Positions 1-6,830 of a stretch of 9,525 nucleotides of DNA are shown piece after piece. The stretch's first letter is position 1. Every line of letters starts with the position of its first letter. The notes under the pieces are model-generated. The model made no database searches and was not told the origin of the DNA. It worked only from the letters and a program-made list of their open reading frames with translations. Made by a program: the position numbers and the translations under genes. Source of the DNA: Candidatus Rifleibacteriota bacterium (GTDB lineage: Bacteria; Riflebacteria; Ozemobacteria; Ozemobacterales; Ozemobacteraceae); NCBI GenBank assembly GCA_022704885.1, contig JAKJFO010000152.1, forward strand, positions 274-9,798, in the 5' to 3' direction.

Positions 1-420
1 GCAACGCGTTACGCACATTCATTGAAAAGCGGCGCCGGCAACATTGGCGCGACAGCGGTGCAAAAGCTTGCCGAAAAACTTGAGCAATCATGCAGAAGCA
101 GCATCGAGAAGGCGCAGCAGACTGAATTGATCGAAAGCGTCGCCAGAGTGATAGACCTCGCCCGCAAAGAAATCGCCAGGTTGCTGCCAGAGTCGACAGG
201 CATCGCTGATACGCCGCCCTGTGAAGGCAGGGCCGGGTATCAGGAGATCTTGCAGAAGCTTCAGGAGCTGCTCTCCGACAACGACTCAGAAGTAATCAAT
301 CTGATCGAGCAAAACGAAAAAGTTCTCAGAACAGCTATGCCTGGCAAATTCTCCGCACTGGAAGAAGCAATTCGCAGCTACGATTTTGAAGAAGCCCTTC
401 GCCTGCTTGAGCAGGGATAG
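1..420 (+). CDS. Hybrid histidine kinase, C-terminal fragment (Hpt domain plus conserved tail); 5' end outside window
   Basis: The frame is open from base 1, so the gene starts upstream and only the last 139 residues are visible. They begin inside an Hpt (histidine phosphotransfer) domain: AHSLKSGAGNIGA puts the phosphorylatable His at residue 6 (bases 16-18). Hpt domains accept a phosphoryl group from a receiver Asp and pass it to another receiver. A charged helical segment follows to about residue 65, then a short linker, then a tail of about 60 residues (bases 238-417) ending in YDFEEALRLLEQG. The downstream kinase at 472 ends with the same Hpt-plus-tail order, which is the main reason to infer that the missing part is a hybrid kinase; a stand-alone Hpt protein is less likely. 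One oddity: the Gly normally following HxLK is Ser here. The gene is 51 bases upstream of the next one on the same strand, with no terminator-like hairpin between them, so co-transcription is likely. The Hpt call is firm; the full-length architecture is inferred. Confidence 0.85.
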   Translation, partial: ATRYAHSLKSGAGNIGATAVQKLAEKLEQSCRSSIEKAQQTELIESVARVIDLARKEIARLLPESTGIADTPPCEGRAGYQEILQKLQELLSDNDSEVINLIEQNEKVLRTAMPGKFSALEEAIRSYDFEEALRLLEQG

Positions 421-454
421 AGCAGCCGGTCTCACCACTTACAGTTATCAAAGC

Positions 455-464
455 AAGGGAGTGA
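455..464 (+). promoter_or_regulatory. Ribosome binding site of the 1221-residue hybrid kinase
   Basis: The sequence AAGGGAGTGA contains GGAG ten bases before the ATG at 472. It lies in the 51-base gap between the two tandem kinase genes and supports the ATG as the true start. The same GGGAGTGAA string precedes the proposed GTG start of the receiver-kinase-receiver gene on the other strand. Confidence 0.6.
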
Positions 465-471
465 ACAACAT

Positions 472-3400
472 ATGAAAAGTCGCAATTTTCCAGGGCTTTC
501 ATTGACCTGGAAACTGTATATTCCCTTCGTGTTTCTTTTTATCCTGTTCATCGGGCTTGGTTTTTTTTCGCTGCGACTCATTTATCAGCTCGAAACGATT
601 ACCAGCAGCCGGCAGAGCGAAATCGCAGGGTTTTCCAAACTTAATGACCTGCACAGATTATTGGCTGATCAGCGCTCACTGCTTGCCAGCCTTGTTCTCA
701 GTCGTAATCGTGAAGATCTTTTGAAAGCAGAAAAGATGCTGGCAATCAACCGGCATGAATTCATCACAACCTCAAGTGATTACGAAAGACTTAACTTTTC
801 TGCAGAGAGCAGTCAGCTTTACTATTCATTTGAAGCACAGGCAGAGAATTATCTGCTTGAAATAGACGTTATGGTTAAACAGGCAATCAGCGGCGAAATG
901 GATGAGGCACAGGAACATATGAGAACCGCTGCATCGTCGGCATTTCGCCAGGTAATGGACTCACTGACCCTGTTGCGAAAGGCCAACGAACGCCAGGCCA
1001 GAAGTGCACATGAAAAATCAGCTCTGGTCTATTATCAGGGTAAGATAGTGCTGCTGATAGCAATTATTATTGTAAGCATCGGCACCATCATGATTGCCAG
1101 ATTCATGCGTTTCAGCATTTTCGTGCCGATACTCAACCTTACAAGAGCCATTACCACCCTGGCTTCATCTGACCTGAATGTCGAAATACCAGAACAAAAC
1201 CGAAATGATGAACTAGGCAAAATGGCACACGCGGTAAAAGAACTGCAGAAAACAGCACGGGCGCAGCAGCAGAATTCATGGGTCAGATCGCAGCTGCAAC
1301 AGATCAGCCAGGAGATTCAGCAGTCCGAAGAAATCAACGAGTTCGCGGCAACTCTGCTGCAAAAACTGGCACCGGCATTGAATGCCCAGGTCGCAGCGTT
1401 TTATGCGCTCGATCCGCACGACAAAGCATTCAAGCTGTCGGCCGGTTACGGTCTGTTGCCAGACCCGCAGCTTCCGGCGACCTTTCGTAAAAGCGAGGGG
1501 CTGATCGGCCAATGCGCTGTCGACAAAACCATAAAGGTTGTTTCCGGAATCCAGAATGGCAATCTTTCTATTGCATCAGGCGTTGCCGCGGGAATTCCGG
1601 CACAACTCGTCATAGCTCCCGTTATCGCGCCTTACGAAGAGGTTCTCGCCGTCATCGAATTCGCAGCCATCAACCCGCTCGAACAACAACAGCACGAACT
1701 TCTCGCCGAAATACTGCCACTGCTGGCCCTGAATCTGCAGATAATCGAGCGCAATCAGCACACGCGAACGCTGCTGCAGGAGAGTCAAAACCAGACGATT
1801 GAGCTGGCTGATCAGGCCAGACAGATTTTTGCCAGCCAGAAAGAGATTCAGGATCAGCGCGACCAGCTGCTGAACACCAACTCTGAGCTCGCACAAAAGA
1901 GTGGCGAGCTCGAATCAACTCTGCAGCGTCTTGAAGAAGCCACCCGGGTCAAAAACGTCTTTCTTGCCAATATGTCGCACGAGATACGCACGCCGATGAA
2001 CGCGGTCATCGGAATGTCACATCTCTGTCTCAAGACTGAACTCACCGACAAGCAGAAAGATTACATCGAAAAAATACAACAGGCAGGTTTCTCGCTGCTG
2101 GAAATTATCAACAACATCCTCGATTTTTCGAAACTTGGCGATGGCAATATGAAGGTGCGTAACAGCATGTTCAATATCGCCGAACTTCTCAGCAAGCAAA
2201 GCAGCGAATTTTCAATGAAGGCACGCAACAAAGGCCTTGATTTTACGACTCAGATAGACAAGGAGCTGCCGCTGACTCTTTATGGCGACCAGAGCAGAAT
2301 CGGGCAGATACTCCATCAACTGCTCGCCAATGCGGTAAAATTTACAGAAAAAGGTCAGATCAGGCTCTACGTCAGTGCTGCCGACCGTAATCCTGAAAAA
2401 GTCAAACTGCGCTTTGAAGTGCATGACACCGGCATTGGTCTGAGTGAAACTCAGCTTGCCCAGATGTTTCAGCCATTTCGACAGATCGATGATTCATCGA
2501 CGCGACAGTTTTCGGGCACCGGCATTGGCCTCGCTCTGTCGAAGCGGCTTGCCGAAATGCTCGGTGGCAACATCGACGTCACTTCCAAACCCGGCAAGGG
2601 AAGCACTTTCAGTTTCGAAGTCTGGTGCCAGATTGCCGAAGCCAGTTCTCCCAAAACCATGACCGTCTCGATCGAAGGTCTGCATGTACTCGTGGTCGAT
2701 GACAGTTCGGTCGATCGCCAGATTCTCAAGGAACAACTCGATTCGGCCGGGATGCGGGTGGAAGTCTGCGGCAACGGCGCCGAAGCACTCAACGCGATAA
2801 AAAGAGTCGACGCCAGTGATCCATTCAAGATTGTCTTCATGGACTGGCGTCTGCCAGGCGGTGATGGTGTCGAGATCATTAAGCAGATCGAGAGTATGCC
2901 GACAAAGTCGCCGAAGCCGGCAATCATCATGGTAACCGCTTTCGAAATCGAAGATGTCAGAGATCAGGCCGAGCTTGCCGGAGTTCAGGCATTTTTGCCC
3001 AAACCGGTCACGCCATCGAATCTCTGGGCATCTCTCGCCAAAGCTTTTGGCTCACCTGTTCCCGTCCATGCTTACGACAACAGGACTGGCGACCCCGCAA
3101 AGACTTTGCGCGGCATGCGCGTCATGCTGGTAGAAGACAACGACCTCAATCAGCAGATCGCAAGCGAACTGCTGCAGTCGGTTGGCATAACGGTCACTGT
3201 CGTCGGCAATGGCAGGATGGCGCTTGAACTGCTCAGATCGGCGCCCGATCCATTGCCATACGATCTGATACTGATGGATATTCAGATGCCGGTAATGGAC
3301 GGGCACCAGGCAACACTTGAACTCAGAAAAGATCCACGCTTCAAAACCATACCGATAATCGCCCTCACCGCGCATGCTCTCGAAGAAGAAAAGGCTCTCT

Positions 3401-4137
3401 GCTTCGAAGAAGGCATGAATGGGCACATCAGCAAGCCGATCGACCCTCTGCTGCTCTTCAGACTTCTTGCCAACTGGCACCCGCAGGACACAAAACCGGA
3501 AAAAGCAGAAGCAGACGACAAGCCACTGCTCGACAGAAAATCAGGGTTGCGTCGGGTTGCCGGCAACCAGCGTCTTTACGACAACCTGCTGCAAAAATTC
3601 TGTGAAGGGCAGGCCGATGCAATCAGCACAATACGTAAGGCTCAGCGTGAAAATGACAGGAATACGGCTCAGAGAGTATCTCATACACTGAAAGGGATTG
3701 CCGGCAATATCGGCGCTCTGGCCCTGCAAAGCGCTGCGTCAGCCCTTGAGCAGGCAATCAAAAAAGAAGCTGCGCCGGCTGAGACAGAAAGGCTGCTTGT
3801 CAGCTGCGAAGAAGTTTTTGCAAAAACAGTCGGCGAAATTCAGAGTAGAGAAACAGCGGTTGAGCCCGGCAAAAGCGAAACACCGACGCAACCACAGGCA
3901 GAATTATCCCCCGCCGATGCGACCAGCAGCGGACGTCTGCTCAAACATCTGCATCACCTGCTGTCGCAAAGTGATGGCGAGTCAGAAGATTACCTGACCA
4001 CACATGAAACTACGCTGAAAAAACTTCTTGGCCAGGAAGTCATCGACAAATTGCGGGCAGCGCTGAGCCGTTTTGACTTTGACGAAGCGCTCACACAGCT
4101 TCAAACCGCAGCGACAGCCAGGCTGATAAAGTTTTAG
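472..4137 (+). CDS. Membrane-bound hybrid sensor histidine kinase (HAMP-GAF-HisKA-HATPase-REC-REC-Hpt)
   Basis: A 1221-residue BarA/tripartite-type hybrid kinase. Transmembrane helices lie at about residues 15-36 and 191-211 and enclose a helical periplasmic sensor of about 150 residues with no recognisable ligand motif. A HAMP linker follows (about 212-264), then a GAF-like domain (about 285-425) without an obvious cofactor Cys, then a coiled coil (about 430-495). The kinase core has H503 in NMSHEIRTPMN, the N-box at N620 (NAVKFT), G1 at D652 (DTGIG) and G2 at 682-686 (GTGIG). Receiver 1 (about 736-858) has D743/D744, D791, T822 and K844; receiver 2 (about 882-1001) has E888/D889, D936, T966 and K988. 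The Hpt domain carries H1071 in HTLKGIAGNIGA, followed by an acidic, Pro-rich linker and the same tail seen in the upstream gene (about 1153-1221). All catalytic and phospho-acceptor residues look intact, so a full His-Asp-His relay is expected. The start is supported by GGAG ten bases upstream. It probably shares a transcript with the preceding kinase; the signal sensed and the final receiver are unknown. Confidence 0.95.
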   Translation: MKSRNFPGLSLTWKLYIPFVFLFILFIGLGFFSLRLIYQLETITSSRQSEIAGFSKLNDLHRLLADQRSLLASLVLSRNREDLLKAEKMLAINRHEFITTSSDYERLNFSAESSQLYYSFEAQAENYLLEIDVMVKQAISGEMDEAQEHMRTAASSAFRQVMDSLTLLRKANERQARSAHEKSALVYYQGKIVLLIAIIIVSIGTIMIARFMRFSIFVPILNLTRAITTLASSDLNVEIPEQNRNDELGKMAHAVKELQKTARAQQQNSWVRSQLQQISQEIQQSEEINEFAATLLQKLAPALNAQVAAFYALDPHDKAFKLSAGYGLLPDPQLPATFRKSEGLIGQCAVDKTIKVVSGIQNGNLSIASGVAAGIPAQLVIAPVIAPYEEVLAVIEFAAINPLEQQQHELLAEILPLLALNLQIIERNQHTRTLLQESQNQTIELADQARQIFASQKEIQDQRDQLLNTNSELAQKSGELESTLQRLEEATRVKNVFLANMSHEIRTPMNAVIGMSHLCLKTELTDKQKDYIEKIQQAGFSLLEIINNILDFSKLGDGNMKVRNSMFNIAELLSKQSSEFSMKARNKGLDFTTQIDKELPLTLYGDQSRIGQILHQLLANAVKFTEKGQIRLYVSAADRNPEKVKLRFEVHDTGIGLSETQLAQMFQPFRQIDDSSTRQFSGTGIGLALSKRLAEMLGGNIDVTSKPGKGSTFSFEVWCQIAEASSPKTMTVSIEGLHVLVVDDSSVDRQILKEQLDSAGMRVEVCGNGAEALNAIKRVDASDPFKIVFMDWRLPGGDGVEIIKQIESMPTKSPKPAIIMVTAFEIEDVRDQAELAGVQAFLPKPVTPSNLWASLAKAFGSPVPVHAYDNRTGDPAKTLRGMRVMLVEDNDLNQQIASELLQSVGITVTVVGNGRMALELLRSAPDPLPYDLILMDIQMPVMDGHQATLELRKDPRFKTIPIIALTAHALEEEKALCFEEGMNGHISKPIDPLLLFRLLANWHPQDTKPEKAEADDKPLLDRKSGLRRVAGNQRLYDNLLQKFCEGQADAISTIRKAQRENDRNTAQRVSHTLKGIAGNIGALALQSAASALEQAIKKEAAPAETERLLVSCEEVFAKTVGEIQSRETAVEPGKSETPTQPQAELSPADATSSGRLLKHLHHLLSQSDGESEDYLTTHETTLKKLLGQEVIDKLRAALSRFDFDEALTQLQTAATARLIKF

Positions 4138-4147
4138 CGCGACCAGT

Positions 4148-5059
4148 TCAGAGTGGTGGAAGATTCTTGCGCAACACGACCTGATTGCCGTTGCCAAGAT
4201 AAGCCAGTTCGTCAAAATTCAGGCGGGCCAGCATTATGCCACGACCGTTCGCGGCCAGCAGATTTTCGGGATCATTGGGGTCTGGCACTTCCTTCCAGTT
4301 GAACCCCTCGCCTTCATCGGTAATCGTCCACTCGCAACACTCCCCATCCATCTGAAATTGTATCAGAACGCTGCGATCGCAATAAGGCTGCTCGTTCATA
4401 CGTTGTTTAACCAGATTTGGCCAGACTTCAGAGCTGCTTTCGAGCGCCTCGCTTTTTTCATGATAGGTGATCCCGAGATTGCCGTGCTCGATAGCATTCA
4501 TAATGATTTCGAGCAGACCCAGATGAACGTTCAGCCGCTCTGACGGTGGAATTCTACCCTCAGTTTCCTGCATCAGACGATCGACGACGCGGCTCACTAT
4601 GGTCGGCTGATTTCCCAGCTGCAGAGTAAGTTCGCGATGCAGAATCATGCCAAATACCTGCCGCTCGACCGAACGCGTGGCAAAAACATCCTGATATTTT
4701 TTGAGATTGGCGACGACATCCTGCGGCAGCACCGGCTTGACCAGAAAATCATTGGCACGCAGACGCAGGGCCTTCAAAGTATATTCGGCCGTTCCGAATG
4801 CCGTGGTCATGACGACTATCGCGTCATTCGACTGTTTACGTATTTTCTCGAGCATTTGCAGGCCGTCCATTACCGGCATCGAAATATCTGAAAAAACCAG
4901 ATCAGGCTTGAAGCTTTCAAAGGCCTTAAGGCCATCGGCACCATTCGCTGCATCTTCGACCTCGTAGCCTTCGTCACGCACCAGAGTCGTCATGAACTGG
5001 CGCGAAGCTTCGTCGTCCTCTACAATCAATACTCTCATTTTACGCTCAGTCTGACTCAT
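4148..5059 (-). CDS. Response regulator with RsbW/SpoIIAB-like ATPase output domain
   Basis: A 303-residue protein with two domains. Residues 8-125 form a receiver with acidic residues E14/D15, phospho-acceptor D58 (FSDISMP), T86 and K108 (VKP), all canonical. After a helical linker, residues about 140-300 form a GHKL ATPase of the anti-sigma-factor/serine-kinase type (HATPase_c_2): N-box EIIMNAIEHGN with N188, G1 DEGEGF with D248, and G2 NGRGI at 271-275. About 40 extra residues sit between the N-box and the next strand (about 195-235). There is no HisKA domain, so this is not a histidine kinase. By family analogy it may bind or phosphorylate a sigma-factor antagonist (STAS protein) under receiver control, but no STAS or sigma gene is in the window. 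The ATG at 5059 is chosen because AGGGGGTGAT precedes it at good spacing; GTG 5068 and ATG 5065 lie inside that site, and ATG 5038 is a poorer alternative. It overlaps the upstream kinase gene by 14 bases, which points to translational coupling. Its 3' end faces the large hybrid kinase across ten bases. Confidence 0.9.
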   Translation of the reverse strand: MSQTERKMRVLIVEDDEASRQFMTTLVRDEGYEVEDAANGADGLKAFESFKPDLVFSDISMPVMDGLQMLEKIRKQSNDAIVVMTTAFGTAEYTLKALRLRANDFLVKPVLPQDVVANLKKYQDVFATRSVERQVFGMILHRELTLQLGNQPTIVSRVVDRLMQETEGRIPPSERLNVHLGLLEIIMNAIEHGNLGITYHEKSEALESSSEVWPNLVKQRMNEQPYCDRSVLIQFQMDGECCEWTITDEGEGFNWKEVPDPNDPENLLAANGRGIMLARLNFDELAYLGNGNQVVLRKNLPPL

Positions 5060-6599
5060 CTGCATCACCCCCTGACGCTAGTTGTAACATGCGCTCTATG
5101 ATTCCTTCAATCTTTTTCACCAATACGTCAGGCGAAAAAGGCTTGCCAACGAACATCAGCTCCTCTGTCTGTGATAAATGGCTGACTTCATCAAACATAC
5201 TCTCGGGCACGATGATCAACAGTGGCACTTTTTGCCAGCCAACGCTGGCACGAACCATAGCGATCAATTTGCTGCAGTCATCGGTAACTGGTTGCCAGTC
5301 GACGATCAACAGCTGGACCGGAGTTTCGCTGGTCAGAAATTGCTGCAGCGCTGCGATATCGACAAAAGCTTCGATGCGATGCAGTCCGATACTGCGCAGA
5401 GTATCGCGTATGGTAAAAAGCAGCATCTGATTGTTCTCGACAATCACTGTTCTCAGGTGGCCATAATCTCTTTCACCTGTCTTTGCCCGCGCATCGGCAG
5501 CAAAATCAAGAACGATCGTAGTACCGGTGACTTCGTCTGAGGTAAAACTCACGACGCCGCCCATGGCTTCAGCCATGAGACGGGCAGAATAACCACCCAG
5601 ACCGGTTCCTCCCATTTTGCCATGTGATACGAATTTCTGTAAAAACCGGTCTCGGATCTCAGAAGGAATCATGCCGGCGTTGTTGAGAGTGATGCGCAGC
5701 TGTGGCCGATCGAAAAAGGTCACCTTGACCAGACCCTTGTCGGGGCTTGCTTCAACCGAGTTTTTGATGAGATTGGCCAGCATTGAATAGCACAGAGTTT
5801 CGTCGCCATCAAGGTAAAAACTGGCATCAGCGGCAGCTTTTTCGCCATCGATAAAAATCTGAAGTTTAACTGATTTTGCATTGATCAGCCCCGAGAGCTC
5901 GAACCCGATCTGAGCTACAGTTCTGACCAGTTCGACCGGAACCGGCCGAAAGCGATAAGTGCCTGATTCGATTTTATAGATATCCATCGAACGGTTGATC
6001 ATGTCGAGCATTTTTATTCCAGATTTTTCGAGCATGCGCACGCTGTCGATGACGTCTGCTGGCAGATCGGCACGATTCTTGAGCAAAGCGGGAATACCGA
6101 TAAATGCGGTAAGCGGCGTTTTAAGATCATGGCGCATGATGCGGTCAACCTGCTCACGCAGTCTGACATTCTCACTGAGAACACTGTTCTGCTTTTCCAG
6201 GTCTTTGAGAGCCTGCTGTAAAGCCAGATGCGTCGCGACCCTGGCCAGCACTATTGCCGGCACTACCGGTTTGGTGATGTAATCGACGGCACCCGCATCG
6301 AACCCTCTCTCTTCGTCGGCAGCGTCTTCAAGGGCTGTGACGAATATCACCGGCACGTTTCTGGTATTTGTACGTCTTTTTAATTCACGGCAGACTTCGT
6401 AACCATCGATGCCGGGCATCATAACATCGAGAAGAATCAGATCGGGCGGCTCCTGGCAATCTGCCAGAGCCAGGGCCTTGTCACCCGATGTCGCAATCTT
6501 CGTGCGATAACGCGAGCCCAGAATACCACGCAAAACCTGAATGTTATCAACGATATCATCGACGATCAGAATCGTCTTTCTGTCATCTGAATCCTTCAC
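5046..6599 (-). CDS. Hybrid histidine kinase/response regulator (REC-HisKA-HATPase-REC), soluble
   Basis: A 517-residue protein from the GTG at 6599, without transmembrane segments. Receiver 1 (residues 8-127) is canonical: D14/D15, D58 (LLDVMMP), T88, K110. A coiled-coil linker (about 125-152) leads to a HisKA helix with H157 in IMRHDLKTPLTAFIG, then a HATPase domain (about 220-367) with N280 (LIKNSVEAS). The G1 box reads NNAGMIP, lacking the usual Asp, while G2 is clear (GGTGLGGYSAR, 330-340). This matches a known kinase subgroup with HNPGxIP-like G1 boxes followed by SGK-GGTGLG. The C-terminal receiver (about 381-505) keeps D434 and K486, but its acidic pocket reads E-N-N (388-390) and the conserved Thr/Ser is V464, so its phosphorylation is doubtful. 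As a soluble kinase with an N-terminal receiver it probably takes input from another kinase. It is read just before, and overlaps, the REC-RsbW gene, its likely partner. GTG 6599 follows GGGAG at five-base spacing; ATG 6614 and GTG 6650 are less well supported. Confidence 0.92.
   Translation of the reverse strand: MKDSDDRKTILIVDDIVDNIQVLRGILGSRYRTKIATSGDKALALADCQEPPDLILLDVMMPGIDGYEVCRELKRRTNTRNVPVIFVTALEDAADEERGFDAGAVDYITKPVVPAIVLARVATHLALQQALKDLEKQNSVLSENVRLREQVDRIMRHDLKTPLTAFIGIPALLKNRADLPADVIDSVRMLEKSGIKMLDMINRSMDIYKIESGTYRFRPVPVELVRTVAQIGFELSGLINAKSVKLQIFIDGEKAAADASFYLDGDETLCYSMLANLIKNSVEASPDKGLVKVTFFDRPQLRITLNNAGMIPSEIRDRFLQKFVSHGKMGGTGLGGYSARLMAEAMGGVVSFTSDEVTGTTIVLDFAADARAKTGERDYGHLRTVIVENNQMLLFTIRDTLRSIGLHRIEAFVDIAALQQFLTSETPVQLLIVDWQPVTDDCSKLIAMVRASVGWQKVPLLIIVPESMFDEVSHLSQTEELMFVGKPFSPDVLVKKIEGIIERMLQLASGGDADESD
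5064..5073 (-). promoter_or_regulatory. Shine-Dalgarno site deciding the start of the REC-RsbW gene
   Basis: Read on the minus strand this is AGGGGGTGAT, close to the full anti-Shine-Dalgarno complement. It lies within the last codons of the upstream kinase gene. The GGGGG core is 8 bases before ATG 5059, while the in-frame GTG at 5068 and ATG at 5065 fall within or directly against the site. That favours 5059 as the start. Confidence 0.65.
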
Positions 6600-6604
6600 T
6601 TTCA

Positions 6605-6609
6605 CTCCC
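6605..6609 (-). promoter_or_regulatory. Ribosome binding site deciding the GTG start at 6599
   Basis: On the minus strand GGGAG lies five bases before the GTG at 6599. The alternative ATG at 6614 has no purine-rich site at suitable distance. A start at 6599 also gives the usual very short lead (KDSDDRKT) before the first receiver strand. Confidence 0.5.
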
Positions 6610-6640
6610 GGCATAACTCTGGCAATCGCAAACCATGCAC

Positions 6641-6669
6641 ATGATAACACAGCCAGAAGATCACAACAA
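6641..6669 (-). promoter_or_regulatory. Candidate leftward sigma-70 promoter for the REC-kinase-REC / REC-RsbW operon
   Basis: Read on the minus strand, TTGTTG (6669-6664) is separated by 17 bases from TATCAT (6646-6641). The -10 box matches consensus at five of six positions but the -35 box at only three. The predicted transcript would begin near 6634, upstream of the proposed GTG 6599 and ATG 6614 starts but downstream of the alternative GTG at 6650. The call rests on spacing and -10 quality only. Confidence 0.35.
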
Positions 6670-6672
6670 TAT

Positions 6673-6685
6673 AGCCAAAATGGCT
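6673..6685. repeat. Small inverted repeat AGCCA-AAA-TGGCT upstream of the rightward -35 box
   Basis: Five-base arms with a three-base centre lie between the two divergent promoter candidates, 16 bases upstream of the TTGACA box. The position would suit an operator or activator site for either promoter. An arm of five bases can arise by chance, so the functional reading is weak. Confidence 0.25.
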
Positions 6686-6701
6686 CAGCGGTTCTGCCTG
6701 G

Positions 6702-6730
6702 TTGACATTTTCCTCAATAGTTCTTATAAA
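6702..6730 (+). promoter_or_regulatory. Near-consensus sigma-70 promoter for the PAS kinase gene
   Basis: TTGACA (6702-6707) is a perfect -35 box, followed after exactly 17 bases by TATAAA (6725-6730), five of six matches to the -10 consensus, in an AT-rich stretch. Transcription should start at about 6737-6738, giving a leader of about 93 bases to the ATG at 6831. It is the clearest promoter in the window and suggests strong basal expression unless repressed. Confidence 0.75.
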
Positions 6731-6737
6731 ATAATAC

Positions 6738-6830
6738 TGTTGAACAATGTCAGCTGTATGGACAGTTCGCACCAGGCAAAGTAGTACAGCTGTAGAATCT
6801 GCAATATTTATGGTTGTTCAGGAACATTCT
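6738..6830 (+). promoter_or_regulatory. Predicted 5' leader of the PAS kinase gene, with several short dyads
   Basis: About 93 bases separate the predicted transcription start from ATG 6831. The leader contains TGTTGAACA (6738-6746, dyad around a central G), CAGCTGTA twice (6751-6758 and 6787-6794, the second inside the perfect palindrome TACAGCTGTA at 6785-6794), and TGTTCAGGAACA (6815-6826, five-base arms with a two-base centre) overlapping the ribosome binding site. The first and last dyads share the half-sites TGTT and AACA. These could be operator sites for a dimeric regulator; I do not recognise a known riboswitch fold. Confidence 0.3.
6820..6823 (+). promoter_or_regulatory. Ribosome binding site deciding the start at 6831
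   Basis: AGGA lies seven bases before ATG 6831. The upstream in-frame ATGs at 6747 and 6810 lack any such site, and 6747 would be only about ten bases from the predicted transcription start. Confidence 0.5.

Noticed and set aside
421..471. A separate promoter for the large hybrid kinase in the 51-base gap
   Set aside because: No -35/-10 pair with acceptable spacing is visible; only the ribosome binding site can be supported.
2469..2930. A 153-codon open frame on the minus strand
   Set aside because: It lies wholly antisense to the HATPase and first receiver of the large hybrid kinase, whose conserved motifs explain the sequence. Its translation shows no domain.
3052..3480. A 142-codon open frame on the minus strand
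   Set aside because: It is the antisense shadow of the second receiver domain of the large hybrid kinase; no start signal or recognisable protein features.
4138..4170. Possible bidirectional terminator between the convergent hybrid kinase and REC-RsbW genes
   Set aside because: Only a four-base dyad (ACCA/TGGT) and distant GCGC copies are present, with no T-run; too weak to call.
6600..6650. Upstream extension of the REC-kinase-REC protein to GTG 6650, with a hydrophobic start resembling a signal peptide
   Set aside because: The extra 17 residues are too short and lack a proper h-region and cleavage site. No ribosome binding site precedes GTG 6650, and the candidate promoter would start transcription downstream of it. 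A receiver at the N-terminus must be cytoplasmic.
6747..6830. N-terminal extension of the PAS kinase from ATG 6747
   Set aside because: It begins about ten bases after the predicted transcription start, has no ribosome binding site, and adds 28 residues with no domain character. ATG 6831 has AGGA at good spacing.
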